Positions 34,767-44,006 of a stretch of 64,000 nt of DNA are shown here, piece by piece. Positions within the stretch are counted from its first letter, which is position 1; every line of letters begins with the position of its first letter. The position numbers were made by a program, and so were the translations under genes. The notes under the pieces are model-generated. The model made no database searches. It was not told the origin of the DNA and saw nothing but the letters and a program-made list of their open reading frames with translations. This stretch comes from Tessaracoccus flavus (GTDB taxonomy: Bacteria; Actinomycetota; Actinomycetes; Propionibacteriales; Propionibacteriaceae): positions 2,046,001 to 2,110,000 of the forward strand of contig NZ_CP019605.1 in the NCBI RefSeq assembly GCF_001997295.1, written 5' to 3'.

Positions 34767-36424
34767 TGAACGACGTTCTGGCTGCGGCTCAGGCGTGGCG
34801 CCGAGCCGACATCGACCCCGAAACCGCCGACATGCTCGACGAGCTGATCGTGCAGGCGCAGGCCAACAACGATGAGATCCGCACCAAGGCCACCGCCGAA
34901 CTGGAGTCGGCCTTCGCCGGACCGCTGGAGTTCGGGACCGCCGGGCTCAGGGGACCCATCGGGCCCGGTCCGGCACGGATGAACCGCGTCGTGGTGACAC
35001 AGGCCGCGGCTGGATTCGCCGCCTGGCTGAAGAAGCAGGGGCACGAGGGCGGCAAGGTCATCGTCGGCTACGACGCGCGCCACAAGTCGGCCGAGTTCGC
35101 CGACGACACCGCACAGATCATGGCCGGCGAAGGATTCGAGGTGTTGTGGACGACGGAGCCGACGCCCACCCCCGTCATCGCGTTCGGCATCCAGCACTTC
35201 GGGTGCGTGGCCGGCGTGGTGGTGACCGCCTCGCACAACCCACCCCAGGACAACGGGTACAAGGTCTATCTGGGCGATGGCTCACAGATCGTGCCCCCCA
35301 CCGATCAGGAGATCGCCGCTGAGATCGCCGCCGTCGCGTCCGGACGCTGGGCGAACGCCCCGCGTGCCTCGGCCCGGACCGACGTCCAGGACGAACTGGT
35401 CCGGGCGTACGTGGCGCGTGCCGCGTCCCTATACCCGCCGGAGGCGCCGCGCGATCTCGTCTGGGTGCACACCGCCATGCACGGCGTCGGTGCCAAGACC
35501 ATGCGGACCGTGGCCGAGGCGATCGGGCTGCCTGCCGGCCGCGAGGTCCCCGAGCAGGCCGAACCCAACGCCGACTTCCCGACCGTGTCCTTCCCCAACC
35601 CGGAGGAGAAGGGCGCCATCGACCTCGCCGTCGCACTCGCCGAGGCCGAGGGTGCCGACGTCGTGATCGCCAACGACCCCGACGCCGACCGGTGCGCGGT
35701 CGCTGCGGTCGTCGACGGCGGATGGCGGATGCTGACCGGCGACGAGCTGGGCACACTGCTCGGCGCCGACGCCATCGCACGCGACGTGCCGGGGGTGTTC
35801 GCCAACTCCGTGGTGTCCTCGACACTCCTGGCCCGGATGGCGCAGGCCGCCGGCCGGGAGCACACCACGACGCTGACGGGGTTCAAGTGGATCGGGCGCG
35901 TCCCCGACCTGGCCTTCGGGTACGAAGAGGCCATCGGTTACTGCTGCGATTCCCGCGCAGTGCCCGACAAGGACGGCATCACCGCGGCGGTCACCGTGCT
36001 GCGGATCGTGGCCGAATTGAAGGCTCAGGGTCGTACGCTGGCCGATCGTCTGGATGAGATCGCTCGGGAGTTCGGGCTCACCGCCACCTCCCAGTTGTCC
36101 GTCCGTGTCGCTGACCTGCAGCTCATCGCCGACGCCATGGCCCGTCTGCGCGGCAACCCACCTAGCGAGCTGTTGGGTGAGCCGGTGGAGGTGGTCGACC
36201 TTGCGCTCGGCTCGGGTTCCCTTCCTCCGACCGACGCCGTCGAACTCATCGGAGAAACCCTGCACGTGGTGGCCCGTCCCTCCGGCACCGAGCCGAAGCT
36301 GAAGTGCTACCTCGAGGTGCGGCTCACCCCGGAGGAGTCGGCCGACGTCGCCCGGGCGCGCGAGGTGGCCGGAGGCCGGCTGGCGGCGCTGCGCTCGGAG
36401 ATGGCGCAGGCCCTCGGCGTGTGA
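34766..36424 (+). CDS. pmmB: Phospho-sugar mutase (phosphopentomutase/phosphomannomutase type)
   Basis: 552-aa alpha-D-phosphohexomutase superfamily enzyme. Signatures: EFGTAGLRGPIGPGPARMNR, GVVVTASHNPPQDNGYKVYL with the catalytic Ser, VIANDPDADRCAVAAV for metal binding, GFKWIGRVPDLAFGYEEAIG for sugar binding and VARPSGTEPKLKCYLEV for phosphate binding. The length and the LRGP motif match PGM2-like/PmmB enzymes, some of which act on ribose-1-phosphate. Translational coupling to PNP strongly suggests it converts ribose-1-P to ribose-5-P here; mannose activity is not excluded, and another phosphomannomutase exists at 4746-6095. Same pairing as Rv3307-Rv3308. Confidence 0.93.
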   Translation: MNDVLAAAQAWRRADIDPETADMLDELIVQAQANNDEIRTKATAELESAFAGPLEFGTAGLRGPIGPGPARMNRVVVTQAAAGFAAWLKKQGHEGGKVIVGYDARHKSAEFADDTAQIMAGEGFEVLWTTEPTPTPVIAFGIQHFGCVAGVVVTASHNPPQDNGYKVYLGDGSQIVPPTDQEIAAEIAAVASGRWANAPRASARTDVQDELVRAYVARAASLYPPEAPRDLVWVHTAMHGVGAKTMRTVAEAIGLPAGREVPEQAEPNADFPTVSFPNPEEKGAIDLAVALAEAEGADVVIANDPDADRCAVAAVVDGGWRMLTGDELGTLLGADAIARDVPGVFANSVVSSTLLARMAQAAGREHTTTLTGFKWIGRVPDLAFGYEEAIGYCCDSRAVPDKDGITAAVTVLRIVAELKAQGRTLADRLDEIAREFGLTATSQLSVRVADLQLIADAMARLRGNPPSELLGEPVEVVDLALGSGSLPPTDAVELIGETLHVVARPSGTEPKLKCYLEVRLTPEESADVARAREVAGGRLAALRSEMAQALGV

Positions 36425-36441
36425 CCGGGTAGAGTCGGCTG

Positions 36442-36855
36442 ATGCTCGGAAAACGGACACTGGCCGCGGTGGTGGCGCTCATGCTCATCCTGGGGATGGG
36501 CGCCACCACGCTGCTCAGCTTCCTGCCCACGGGCAACAGCCAGGCACCTACGATCACAGCTGACCTCGGCCCCACTATTGAGCGGGCCTGGGCAGGTGAT
36601 CCCGCAGCCTCGGGAGCGCTGCCTGCCGCCGTCGCACAGAGCGTCGATGCGGGGCGCGACTTCTTCGCCGGTGAGGGCTTGACCGTCGACTCGGCGTCGG
36701 TGAGCGTCCGGCCCTTGGCGAACGAGATCTGGGAGGTCCACACCACCGTGGAACTGTCGGACGGTCAGGGGCGCACCCAGACCGCCTGGCCGGAGTACTT
36801 CCGTTTAGTCGATGGGGTCGTGGTGCCCGTCCCGCCGGACGAGGTGCAGGCCTGA
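36442..36855 (+). CDS. Hypothetical secreted or membrane-anchored protein
   Basis: 137-aa protein with an N-terminal hydrophobic stretch (KRTLAAVVALMLILGMGATT) that can be a signal peptide or anchor, followed by a domain of about 105 residues (ITADLGPTIERAWAGD, WEVHTTVELSDGQGRTQTAW, YFRLVDGVVVPVPPDEVQA). The second half looks like a small beta-rich, NTF2- or conjugal-TraC-like fold, but the similarity is too weak to name it. No Cys is present. ATG 36442 is 6 nt after TAGAGT (36430-36435), another leaderless candidate, with a separate promoter from the mutase gene 17 bp upstream. Confidence 0.7.
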   Translation: MLGKRTLAAVVALMLILGMGATTLLSFLPTGNSQAPTITADLGPTIERAWAGDPAASGALPAAVAQSVDAGRDFFAGEGLTVDSASVSVRPLANEIWEVHTTVELSDGQGRTQTAWPEYFRLVDGVVVPVPPDEVQA

Positions 36856-36903
36856 CGCCAGCGGCTGGGCCCGCCTGACTTGCGCGGTGGCTACAGTTGA
36901 AGC

Positions 36904-38718
36904 ATGACTAAGATGCGTGCCGGGCTCGCTGCGTTGTTGCTGGCTTTGATGACGGTGTGGGCGGTGTCGCTCCCCGCCGCCGCGGAGGACTCGGCGCCCA
37001 TCTCGCGCTATCACGTAGACGTGAACCTGACCGAGCAGGGCGTGGCTCAGATCCGCATCGACATGGTGATGGACTTCTCCGTGGTGGCGGGGCGCGGCCC
37101 GATCCTCACCTTCCCGCTGAGGCAGGCCGACGGCGCCAACCCGGATGAGAACTATGTGTTCGACTACTCCAACTTCACGGTCAGCTCCCCCACCGGTGCG
37201 AACGCGAACGCGGTGCAGGAGCGTGACGGCGACCTGATGGCCATCCGTGTCGGCCGCGAGGACATCGTCAACCGGCAGCCGCACAACTATGTGATCTCCT
37301 ACGACGTGACGGGTTTCATCGTCTCCGACCATCCGACGTCCGGCCTCGACGAGTTCAACTGGGACGCGATCGGCCCGGGCTGGCGATCCCGCTTCTCCGA
37401 TGTCCGGGTCACCGTCACGGGGCCCGCAGCGATCGAGCAGACAGCGTGCTTCCACGGTCCCGACACCCGCACTCCGTGCGAGTCGTCGCAGTCCGGTAAC
37501 ACCGCCGAGTTCAGCGTTGCGTCGTTGAACCCCCGCGAGCGCATGCAGGTGGTCGCAGGCTTCCCGGCGCTGACGTTCGGAGGAGTCGAGCAGCAGAAGG
37601 AGCGCCGGGTCACGGCCGCCAACGCCTTCGAACTGACGCCGACCACCGGGGCGCTCACCGGAGCCGGTCTGGTCGCCGCGCTTGCCGGTGTTTTCGCGAT
37701 CCGCCGCCGGCACGCCCGCGACGACGTCTACCTGGGCCTCACCCCGGGGCTTCTTCCTGCAGCCGGCGAGACGGCCAACATCGGCCAGCAGAGCGGTAAG
37801 TATCCGGTCACCGTCCAGTTCCATCCGCCCAAGGGTGCGACGCCGGGCGAGATCGGAACGCTCATGGACACCACGGCCGACAACATCGACGTGTCGGCGA
37901 CCATCGTCGACCTTGCGGTCCGGCACTACCTTCGGATCCGCTCCGACGGCAAGAATGAGTTCGTCCTCGAGGCGCTCGGGAAGCCGACGAACGAGCTCGC
38001 GCCGTACGAGAAGCGGCTGCTGGCCGACATCTTCCAGGGCGCCCACACGCGCACGTCGAGGCAGCTGCGCAAGGCGAAGTTCGCCGAGGTGCTGCCGAAC
38101 GCCCGCACCGGGCTCTATCAGGCTGTCGTCGACAAGGGCTGGTTCAAGAGCAACCCCACGACGGCCCAACTGGTGCCGATGATGCTCGGCGGGCTCATCA
38201 TCGCCGCAGGCGTGATGGCGACGCTGTTCCTCGCCCAGTTCGGGTGGGGGCTCGTAGGCATCCCGTTGGCCGTCCTCGGGATCGGGCTCATCGCGATCTC
38301 GGGCAAGTTCCGCAAGCGCACTGCGCGGGGATCGGCCTACCTCGCCCAGGCGAAGGGCTTCGAGCTGTACCTGCGCACCGCCGAGAAGGAGACCCTCCAG
38401 TTCGAGGAGGGCGAGGACATCTTCAGCAAGTACCTGCCGTACGCCATGGTGTTCGGGGTGGCCGACCGGTGGACGACGCTCTTCGCCCAGTTGGGCGAGC
38501 AGGGTCTCTACCGGGCCGACACCTCCTGGTACGTCGGCGCTGACCTCATGCACGGGTTCTACTTCGCGAATGCCATGAACAACCTGACGCACTCGATGTC
38601 CGACGCCATGAACGCCGCAAGGATGGACGGTGTGAGCGCCGCCACCGCAGGCTCCTCCGGCTTCTCCGGCTTCAGCGGCGGCGGCGGCTTCGGCGGCGGT
38701 GGCGGAGGCTCCTGGTAA
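36904..38718 (+). CDS. DUF2207 domain-containing membrane protein
   Basis: 604-aa membrane protein of the DUF2207 family. A signal peptide (LAALLLALMTVWAVSLPAAA) is followed by an extracytoplasmic domain of about 210 residues (YHVDVNLTEQGVAQIRIDM, YVFDYSNFTVSSPTG, two Cys at CFHGPDTRTPC probably disulfide-linked), a membrane helix (ALTGAGLVAALAGVFAIRRR), a cytosolic winged-helix-like region, two more helices near 420-460, and a long cytosolic part ending in a Gly/Ser tail (GFSGGGGFGGGGGG). Function unknown. ATG 36904 is 6 nt after TACAGT (36892-36897). Confidence 0.88.
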   Translation: MTKMRAGLAALLLALMTVWAVSLPAAAEDSAPISRYHVDVNLTEQGVAQIRIDMVMDFSVVAGRGPILTFPLRQADGANPDENYVFDYSNFTVSSPTGANANAVQERDGDLMAIRVGREDIVNRQPHNYVISYDVTGFIVSDHPTSGLDEFNWDAIGPGWRSRFSDVRVTVTGPAAIEQTACFHGPDTRTPCESSQSGNTAEFSVASLNPRERMQVVAGFPALTFGGVEQQKERRVTAANAFELTPTTGALTGAGLVAALAGVFAIRRRHARDDVYLGLTPGLLPAAGETANIGQQSGKYPVTVQFHPPKGATPGEIGTLMDTTADNIDVSATIVDLAVRHYLRIRSDGKNEFVLEALGKPTNELAPYEKRLLADIFQGAHTRTSRQLRKAKFAEVLPNARTGLYQAVVDKGWFKSNPTTAQLVPMMLGGLIIAAGVMATLFLAQFGWGLVGIPLAVLGIGLIAISGKFRKRTARGSAYLAQAKGFELYLRTAEKETLQFEEGEDIFSKYLPYAMVFGVADRWTTLFAQLGEQGLYRADTSWYVGADLMHGFYFANAMNNLTHSMSDAMNAARMDGVSAATAGSSGFSGFSGGGGFGGGGGGSW

Positions 38719-38749
38719 GTCCTGCGCGCGGGGCACTACGCTGGCCCGC

Positions 38750-39358
38750 ATGACCCGGACGCTGCTGCTGATCGCCGGGCCGTCGGGGAGCGGCAAGTCA
38801 CGCCTCACCCGCACGGCCGTCACCCACGGCCGGGCGGCGTCCCTCTCGCTGGACGACTTCTATTTCGACGCCGACCACCCGGACCTGCCCACAACGCCAA
38901 TGGGCATCCCTGACTGGGATGATCCCGCCACCTGGGACCTCCAGCTGGCCATCACCACCCTCGGGCAGCTACTGCGTGACGGAGCCGCGGAGGTGCCGGT
39001 CTACGACATCTCCCGGTCACGCCGCGTCGGTGTCCGGCGGATCGAACTCGGCGACTCCGACCTCGTCATCGCCGAGGGCATCTTCGCCACCCAGACCTGC
39101 CCGGCCGCGCGCGCCGCCGGCATGCGAGTGGAGGCGCTGTGGCTCGACCGGGCGAGGCCTGCCAACTTCGTCCGCAGGTTGAGCCGTGACCTGCGCGAGC
39201 GGCGCAAGACTCCGTGGGTGCTGCTGCGCCGAGGAATCGCCCTGTATCGGGGCGAGCCTCAGCAGCGTCGGGCGGCCCTGGAGGCGGGCTTCAGCCCTGC
39301 CTCGATGAGCCAGGCGATGCGGGCAGTCTCGCGGGCCGCCGACGCCGCCGTCGTCTGA
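38750..39358 (+). CDS. Uridine kinase-like P-loop protein
   Basis: 202-aa P-loop kinase. Walker A is LLIAGPSGSGKSRLTRT (residues 6-22); SLSLDDFYFDADHPDLPTTP has the acidic residues expected after strand 2 in uridine/phosphoribulokinase-type kinases; VIAEGIFATQTCP is the Walker B/acceptor region; FVRRLSRDLRERRKTPW is the Arg-rich lid. It would phosphorylate a nucleoside or other small alcohol with ATP; the substrate is not proven. It fits the salvage theme of the region (PNP upstream, cdd and add downstream). ATG 38750 is 7 nt after TACGCT (38737-38742). Confidence 0.85.
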   Translation: MTRTLLLIAGPSGSGKSRLTRTAVTHGRAASLSLDDFYFDADHPDLPTTPMGIPDWDDPATWDLQLAITTLGQLLRDGAAEVPVYDISRSRRVGVRRIELGDSDLVIAEGIFATQTCPAARAAGMRVEALWLDRARPANFVRRLSRDLRERRKTPWVLLRRGIALYRGEPQQRRAALEAGFSPASMSQAMRAVSRAADAAVV

Positions 39359-39393
39359 CCGCGGAACAACACCGCGGTAGGACCTGCGTAGCG

Positions 39394-39441
39394 TCGACCG
39401 GCGGATCTGGTGGTGTAGTCGCTGTCAGATCTGCCGGTCGA
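39394..39441. terminator. Hairpin between convergent kinase and metG genes
   Basis: Arms TCGACCGGCGGATCTG (39394-39409) and CAGATCTGCCGGTCGA (39426-39441) pair over 16 bp with one mismatch around a 16-nt loop. It is the only structure in the 111-bp gap and is positioned to stop both transcripts. There is no clear T-run on either side. Confidence 0.65.
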
Positions 39442-39469
39442 GCCGCTCTCGGGTGCTCAGCGCCTGGGG

Positions 39470-41251
39470 TCAGGCGATCGGGGCCCAGGAAGGGCCGGTC
39501 TCTCCCAGCTTCTCGTCGAGCTTGGCGAACAGGGGGCTCGGCTTCGCGAGCGGAGTGCCGGCGACGATCGGGCGCGGCGCCCAGGTGGCCTGCTGGGCGG
39601 TGTAGTCGCCCTGGAGGGTCGGGTAGGTCAGCTCCCCGTCGGTGACGTCGACGATCTGCGGCTGGGCGGCCCAGACGCCGTCGTTACCGAGCGCTTCGAA
39701 GACCTTCTGCGCCGAATGCGGAAGGTACGGCGTGAGCAGCGTGTTGCAGTCGGACACCACCTGCAGCGCCACGTGCAGCACGGTGTCCCGCCGGGCCACG
39801 TCGTCCTTCAGCTTCCAGGGCTCCTGGTCAGAGAGGTACTTGTTCGCCAGGCCCACGATGCGCATGGCCTCGGAGATGCCGGCCTTGAACCGGCGGGCGG
39901 CGATGTGATCGCCCACCACGTCGAAGGCTGCAGTGCACTGGTCCAGGAGCGCCCGATCGTCGTCGGTGAGGTCGCCGGCGGCCGGGATGGCTCCGACGTT
40001 CTTGTGGGCCATCGAGATCGAGCGGTTGACCAGGTTGCCCCATTCGTTGGCCAGCTCGAAGTTGATGCGGCGCACGAACTCGTCCCAGGTGAAGTCGGTG
40101 TCCTGGTTCTCCGGCCCGGCGACGGCGATGTAGTACCGCAGCGCGTCGGGCCCGAATTCGTCAAGGAACTGCCCCACGAAGATCGACGCGCCGCGCGAGC
40201 TGGAGACCTTCGAGCCCTTCATCGTCATGAACTCGGAGCTCACCACTTCGGTGGGGAGCTGCAGCTCACCCAGCGCGTCGCGGACCTCGCCGCCCAGCTC
40301 GCCCTGCCCGTTGGCACCGAGCAGGATGCCCGGCCAGATCACCGAGTGGAAGACGATGTTGTCTTTCCCCATGAAGTAGTAGGAGCGCGCCTCCTCGGAG
40401 TTCCAGAAGCGGCGCCAGGCCTCCGGGTCACCGGAGCGCTTGGCCCATTCGACCGAGGCCGAGAGGTAACCGATGACCGCGTCGAACCACACATAGATCC
40501 GCTTCATCGGCGCGTCCCGCCAGCCGTCGAGCGGCACCGGGACGCCCCAGTCGAGGTCGCGGGTGATGGCCCGCTCCCTGATGTTCTCCAGGAGGTTGTG
40601 GCTGAACTTCAGCACGTTGGGCCGCCAGTCCTCCCGGCTGTCCAGCCACTGGGTGAGCATGGGCGCCAGCTTGGGCAGGTCCAGGAAGAAGTGCTCGGTC
40701 TCCACGAACTCCGGCGTCTCGCCGTTCATCTTGGACTTCGGGTCGATCAGGTCGGCGGGGTCCAGTTGGTTGCCGCACTTGTCGCACTGATCGCCGCGCG
40801 CGTTGTCGTAGCCGCAGATCGGGCACGTGCCCTCGATGAACCGGTCGGGCAGCGTGCGGCCGGTCGACGGGGAAATGGCGCCCATCTGCGTCTTGGCCAC
40901 CACGTACCCGTTCTCGTGCAGGGCGGTGAAGATCTCCTGCACGACGGCGTAGTGATTGGGGGTCGTGGTCCGCGTGTAGAGGTCGTAGCTGAGCCCGAGG
41001 CCCTGGAGATCGGCAACGATCTGCGCGTGGTACTTGTCGGCAGTCTGGCGAGCGGTCAGCCCCTCGGAGTCGGCCTTCACCTGGATGGCGGTCCCATGCT
41101 CGTCCGAGCCCGAGACCATCAGGACGTCGTGGCCCGCCATGCGCATGTAGCGGGAGAACACGTCGGAGGGCACCCCGAAGCCGGAGACGTGACCGATGTG
41201 GCGGGGGCCGTTGGCGTAAGGCCAGGCGACGGCGGCAAGAACGTGGACCAT
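39470..41251 (-). CDS. metG: Methionyl-tRNA synthetase
   Basis: 593-aa class I aminoacyl-tRNA synthetase charging tRNA-Met. The HIGH motif appears as [20 protein letters not shown] near residue 10-28. A zinc-binding insert has four Cys ([20 protein letters not shown], about 145-165). The KMSKS loop is the variant [14 protein letters not shown] near 355. A helical anticodon domain follows, and no C-terminal tRNA-binding (EMAP-like) domain is present. Start choice: ATG 41251 lies exactly 7 nt after TAGGAT (minus sense, 41259-41264), matching the leaderless pattern and the family N-terminus; ATG 41260 and 41287 are upstream alternatives that would lose this promoter. Confidence 0.96.
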   Translation of the reverse strand: MVHVLAAVAWPYANGPRHIGHVSGFGVPSDVFSRYMRMAGHDVLMVSGSDEHGTAIQVKADSEGLTARQTADKYHAQIVADLQGLGLSYDLYTRTTTPNHYAVVQEIFTALHENGYVVAKTQMGAISPSTGRTLPDRFIEGTCPICGYDNARGDQCDKCGNQLDPADLIDPKSKMNGETPEFVETEHFFLDLPKLAPMLTQWLDSREDWRPNVLKFSHNLLENIRERAITRDLDWGVPVPLDGWRDAPMKRIYVWFDAVIGYLSASVEWAKRSGDPEAWRRFWNSEEARSYYFMGKDNIVFHSVIWPGILLGANGQGELGGEVRDALGELQLPTEVVSSEFMTMKGSKVSSSRGASIFVGQFLDEFGPDALRYYIAVAGPENQDTDFTWDEFVRRINFELANEWGNLVNRSISMAHKNVGAIPAAGDLTDDDRALLDQCTAAFDVVGDHIAARRFKAGISEAMRIVGLANKYLSDQEPWKLKDDVARRDTVLHVALQVVSDCNTLLTPYLPHSAQKVFEALGNDGVWAAQPQIVDVTDGELTYPTLQGDYTAQQATWAPRPIVAGTPLAKPSPLFAKLDEKLGETGPSWAPIA

Positions 41252-41317
41252 GGGCGTCATCCTATCGCCGCCGGGCCGTGCCGCCATCCCGGCCGGGCCG
41301 GGCAGGACTGCGCCCTC

Positions 41318-42166
41318 CTACTGGGCGAAGCGCAGGCACCAGCCGGACGGCAGCTCCACCCAAACCGCCGAGTGCAGCGCCTCCCGGAGCCGCCAGCGCG
41401 CGAGCCCCACCCCTGGGGCCAGCTGATCGATCGCGAGCAGTTCCAGCTCGCCGCCGGCCCGCCACGGCACGCCGGAGTCCGTGACCGCGCCGCCGGCGTG
41501 ACCCACGTAGTCGGGATGGAGCGGGGTCTCGAGTGGGTTGAGGACCGAGTCTCTCGTGAGGGTGACCAGGCGCGCCTTCATCCGGGGAGGCGCGGACCCC
41601 TCCACGGCCCTGGGCGCGTCCGCCGCGTCGTCGGCGAAGGTGAACAGGTCGGGCTCCGGGTCGCTCTGCCCGACCAGGAAGTCGCGTCGCCCGAGCGGGC
41701 GGGGCGCTTCCGGGAATCCCGGCCCGTGGTCGGGCTCACGCCCCTGCTGATAGGCGGTGGCAGCAGCGCGTGCCCGTTCGTCGGCGGCTTCGTTCATCCG
41801 GTGTCCGGCGTGCCCCTTCACCCACTCGAATTCGAGTTCGCGGCCGCGCATGGCGGCGTCGAGATCCTTCATCAGCTCGACGTTGAGCACCGGCTTCCCA
41901 TCTCCCTTCTTCCAGCCTTTGCGCTTCCAGCCGGGCATCCACTTGGTCAGGGAGTTGATGACGTACTGGGAATCGCACAGGATGCGCAGCGGCTCGTCGA
42001 GGTGGGCGGTGGAGCGGAGCAGGTCCAGGACCGCCATGAGCTCGCCCATGTTGTTCGTGCCGTGCTCCCAGCCTCCAGCGGCCCACGCGTCGTCGCTGAT
42101 GTACCACGCCCAGCCAGCGGGGCCAGGGTTGGAGAGGGAGGATCCGTCGGCGGCAGCAACAATCAC
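41318..42166 (-). CDS. rnhA: Ribonuclease HI with C-terminal extension
   Basis: 282-aa protein. Residues 1-140 are RNase HI: IVAAADGSSLSNPGPAGWAW (first Asp), NNMGELMAVLDLLRS (Glu), ILCDSQYVINSLTKWMPGWK (Asp) and FEWVKGHAGHRMNEAADERA (His loop and last Asp), so the four catalytic acids are present. After a Pro/Asp-rich linker a domain of about 100 residues follows (MKARLVTLTRDSVLNPLET, HPDYVGHAGGAVTDSGV, SAVWVELPSGWCLRFAQ) that resembles an NTF2-like/DUF4440 fold. RNase HI removes RNA from RNA-DNA hybrids. GTG 42166 is preferred over GTG 42169 because TAGCCT (minus sense, 42173-42178) is 6 nt upstream. Confidence 0.9.
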   Translation of the reverse strand: MIVAAADGSSLSNPGPAGWAWYISDDAWAAGGWEHGTNNMGELMAVLDLLRSTAHLDEPLRILCDSQYVINSLTKWMPGWKRKGWKKGDGKPVLNVELMKDLDAAMRGRELEFEWVKGHAGHRMNEAADERARAAATAYQQGREPDHGPGFPEAPRPLGRRDFLVGQSDPEPDLFTFADDAADAPRAVEGSAPPRMKARLVTLTRDSVLNPLETPLHPDYVGHAGGAVTDSGVPWRAGGELELLAIDQLAPGVGLARWRLREALHSAVWVELPSGWCLRFAQ

Positions 42167-42198
42167 CACGACAGGCTACCGCGCAGGATCGCCTCGGT

Positions 42199-42813
42199 TC
42201 AGTGGAGGAGTCCGTGGCGGCGTGCGGCGGCGACCGCCCCCGTCCGCGAGTCGGCGCCCAGTTTGGCGAAGGCGTGGACGAGATGCGTCTTGACGGTGCC
42301 CTCCGAGATGAACAGTCGTCGGGCTATCTCGCGGTTGGTGAGTCCCTCGGCGACGAGCCCCATCACGTCGAGTTCCCGGGCACTGAGGCTCGGGACCCCC
42401 GTGGTCAGCCGTTCGATCACCCTCCCCTCGAGGTCGACGCTGAGGACCAGCTTGCCGGCCGCGGCATCGGCTATCCCCTGCACGATGACCGATGGATCGG
42501 CGTCCTTGAGAAGGTAGCCCGCGGCACCGGCCAGCACGGCCCGAGCGATGTCCGAATCGTTGTCGTAGGTGGTCAGGATGAGCACCGCCGGGCCGTGGGG
42601 CCTCAGTGCGGCAGTGACTCCTACGCCGTCGAGCCCCGCGCCGAGCCGCAGGTCGCACAAGACCACGTCGGGCGTCAGTTCGGCGGCCATGCTGAGCGCC
42701 TCCTCGCCTGTCGAGGCGGCCCCCACCACGTCGAGTCGCGGCTCGCCCGCCAGCAGGGCCCGCAACCCGGACCGGACCACCGGATGGTCGTCCACCACGA
42801 GTACTCGGATCAC
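42199..42813 (-). CDS. NarL/LuxR-family response regulator
   Basis: 204-aa two-component response regulator. The receiver domain has IRVLVVDDHPVVRSGLRALL (acidic pair), DVVLCDLRLGAGLDGV (phospho-acceptor Asp near residue 55), the conserved Thr in LILTTYDND and Lys in GYLLKDADP. The C-terminal LuxR-type helix-turn-helix reads LSARELDVMGLVAEGLTNRE and ISEGTVKTHLVHAFAKLG. GTG 42813 overlaps the kinase stop by 4 nt (GTGA), so kinase and regulator are translationally coupled. The target genes are not visible; self-regulation of the DUF2871 operon is a reasonable guess. Confidence 0.94.
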   Translation of the reverse strand: MIRVLVVDDHPVVRSGLRALLAGEPRLDVVGAASTGEEALSMAAELTPDVVLCDLRLGAGLDGVGVTAALRPHGPAVLILTTYDNDSDIARAVLAGAAGYLLKDADPSVIVQGIADAAAGKLVLSVDLEGRVIERLTTGVPSLSARELDVMGLVAEGLTNREIARRLFISEGTVKTHLVHAFAKLGADSRTGAVAAARRHGLLH

Positions 42814-44006
42814 GACGCCTCCAGGGTGATGGGCAGTTGGATGGAGACGGCGGTCCCGCCACCGGGCTCCGTTTCGATGGTGAGACCCCCACCGAGGTTG
42901 GCTAGCCTCTCCCGGAGCGCCTTGAGGCCGTAGCCGCCCTCCATGGTCGGGCGCGACTGACGGCCGGGGTCGAAGCCGACGCCGTCGTCGACGATGTCGA
43001 GCAGCACGAGGTCGCCCGAGCGCGCCAACTCGACGGCGAGCCTGGTGGCCCTGGAATGCTGGCGGACGTTGGCGAGGGTTCCCTGCGCGGCACGCAGCAG
43101 GGCCACCTCGATGGTCGTGGTGAGGTTGGGCAGTTCCGGGTCGACGGTGAAGCTCACCTCCGCGCCGATCGCGGCCGCCGTCTCCTCGGTGAGCCGACGC
43201 AGCGGGCCGGCCAGGCCTCCAGCGGCGGTCTCCTCCGGGGCCAGGGCGTAGACCACCCGCCGGGACTCGGCCAGACCGTCGGCCGCGGCGTCCTCGATCT
43301 GCGCCAGGAGGTGGTCGGCGTGCGCCGGATCCCTTCGCGCGGCGCGGGACAGCAGCACGAGCGACGAGAACGCCTGGGCGAGGGTGTCGTGGATGTCGTG
43401 CGCCAGCCGGGTGCGCTCGGAGAGGACGCCGGCCTCGCGCTGGAGCCGGGCGGTCTCGTCCTGAGCGCGGATCACCTCGTCCAGAAGTCGACGATGCTCG
43501 GACGCTTCGTGCTCGAACTGCTGCACACCGCGGGCCAGCCCCAGCGCGATCGCAGCCCCGGCCAGCGGCCCGAGGGCAGCGGCCACCGACTCGCCCCCGG
43601 TCATCGCGAGGACGGTGATGATCAGTGCCGCGGTCGTCGCCGTCAGCAGAAGGGAGGCCAGCAGGGGTAGGACCGCGCCGGCAAGGGTCCACAACGGAAA
43701 CGCCACCCACAGGAAACTGTCGTTGAGGAGGACCAGGGCTGAGTTGCCGAGGAGCAGGAGGCTCACCCACGTGAGCCGCCCGGCGACGCCCATTGAGTCG
43801 GCCGCGGCCATCCCGGCCAGGAACGCCACCAGCAGGACGGCGGCCAGGGAATAGACCAGCGCGCCCGCCTGCTCGTGCCACGCCATGCCGGTGGCGATGC
43901 CGAGAAGCCCGACGAACATCACCACCTGACCCAGCCGGAGCCACCAGGACGCGGACCAGCGGGCAGGCGCGTGACGGGCGCCAGATCGCAACTGGACTGG
44001 TCTCAC
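42810..44006 (-). CDS. Membrane sensor histidine kinase (HisKA_3 type)
   Basis: 398-aa kinase with about five to six N-terminal membrane segments (residues 20-165; for example QVVMFVGLLGIATGMAW and SLLLLGNSALVLLN) and no sizeable external domain, so it probably senses a membrane or intramembrane signal. A coiled linker (EHEASEHRRLLDEVIRAQDE) leads to the dimerisation domain with phospho-His in RLAHDIHDTLAQAFSSLVLL. The ATPase domain includes NVRQHSRATRLAVELA (N box), IVDDGVGFDPG (G1) and GGYGLKALRERLANLGG (G2). The GTG overlaps the DUF2871 stop by 4 nt (GTGA), tying it to that protein. Confidence 0.92.
   Translation of the reverse strand: MRPVQLRSGARHAPARWSASWWLRLGQVVMFVGLLGIATGMAWHEQAGALVYSLAAVLLVAFLAGMAAADSMGVAGRLTWVSLLLLGNSALVLLNDSFLWVAFPLWTLAGAVLPLLASLLLTATTAALIITVLAMTGGESVAAALGPLAGAAIALGLARGVQQFEHEASEHRRLLDEVIRAQDETARLQREAGVLSERTRLAHDIHDTLAQAFSSLVLLSRAARRDPAHADHLLAQIEDAAADGLAESRRVVYALAPEETAAGGLAGPLRRLTEETAAAIGAEVSFTVDPELPNLTTTIEVALLRAAQGTLANVRQHSRATRLAVELARSGDLVLLDIVDDGVGFDPGRQSRPTMEGGYGLKALRERLANLGGGLTIETEPGGGTAVSIQLPITLEAS

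Noticed and set aside
36805..38823. 672-codon minus-strand frame opposite DUF2207
   Set aside because: Arg/Val/Gly/His-rich shadow without start signals; the plus strand carries signal peptide, helices and family features.
39716..42517. 933-codon plus-strand frame opposite metG and rnhA
   Set aside because: It spans two well-identified minus-strand genes and their promoters and shows no protein family.
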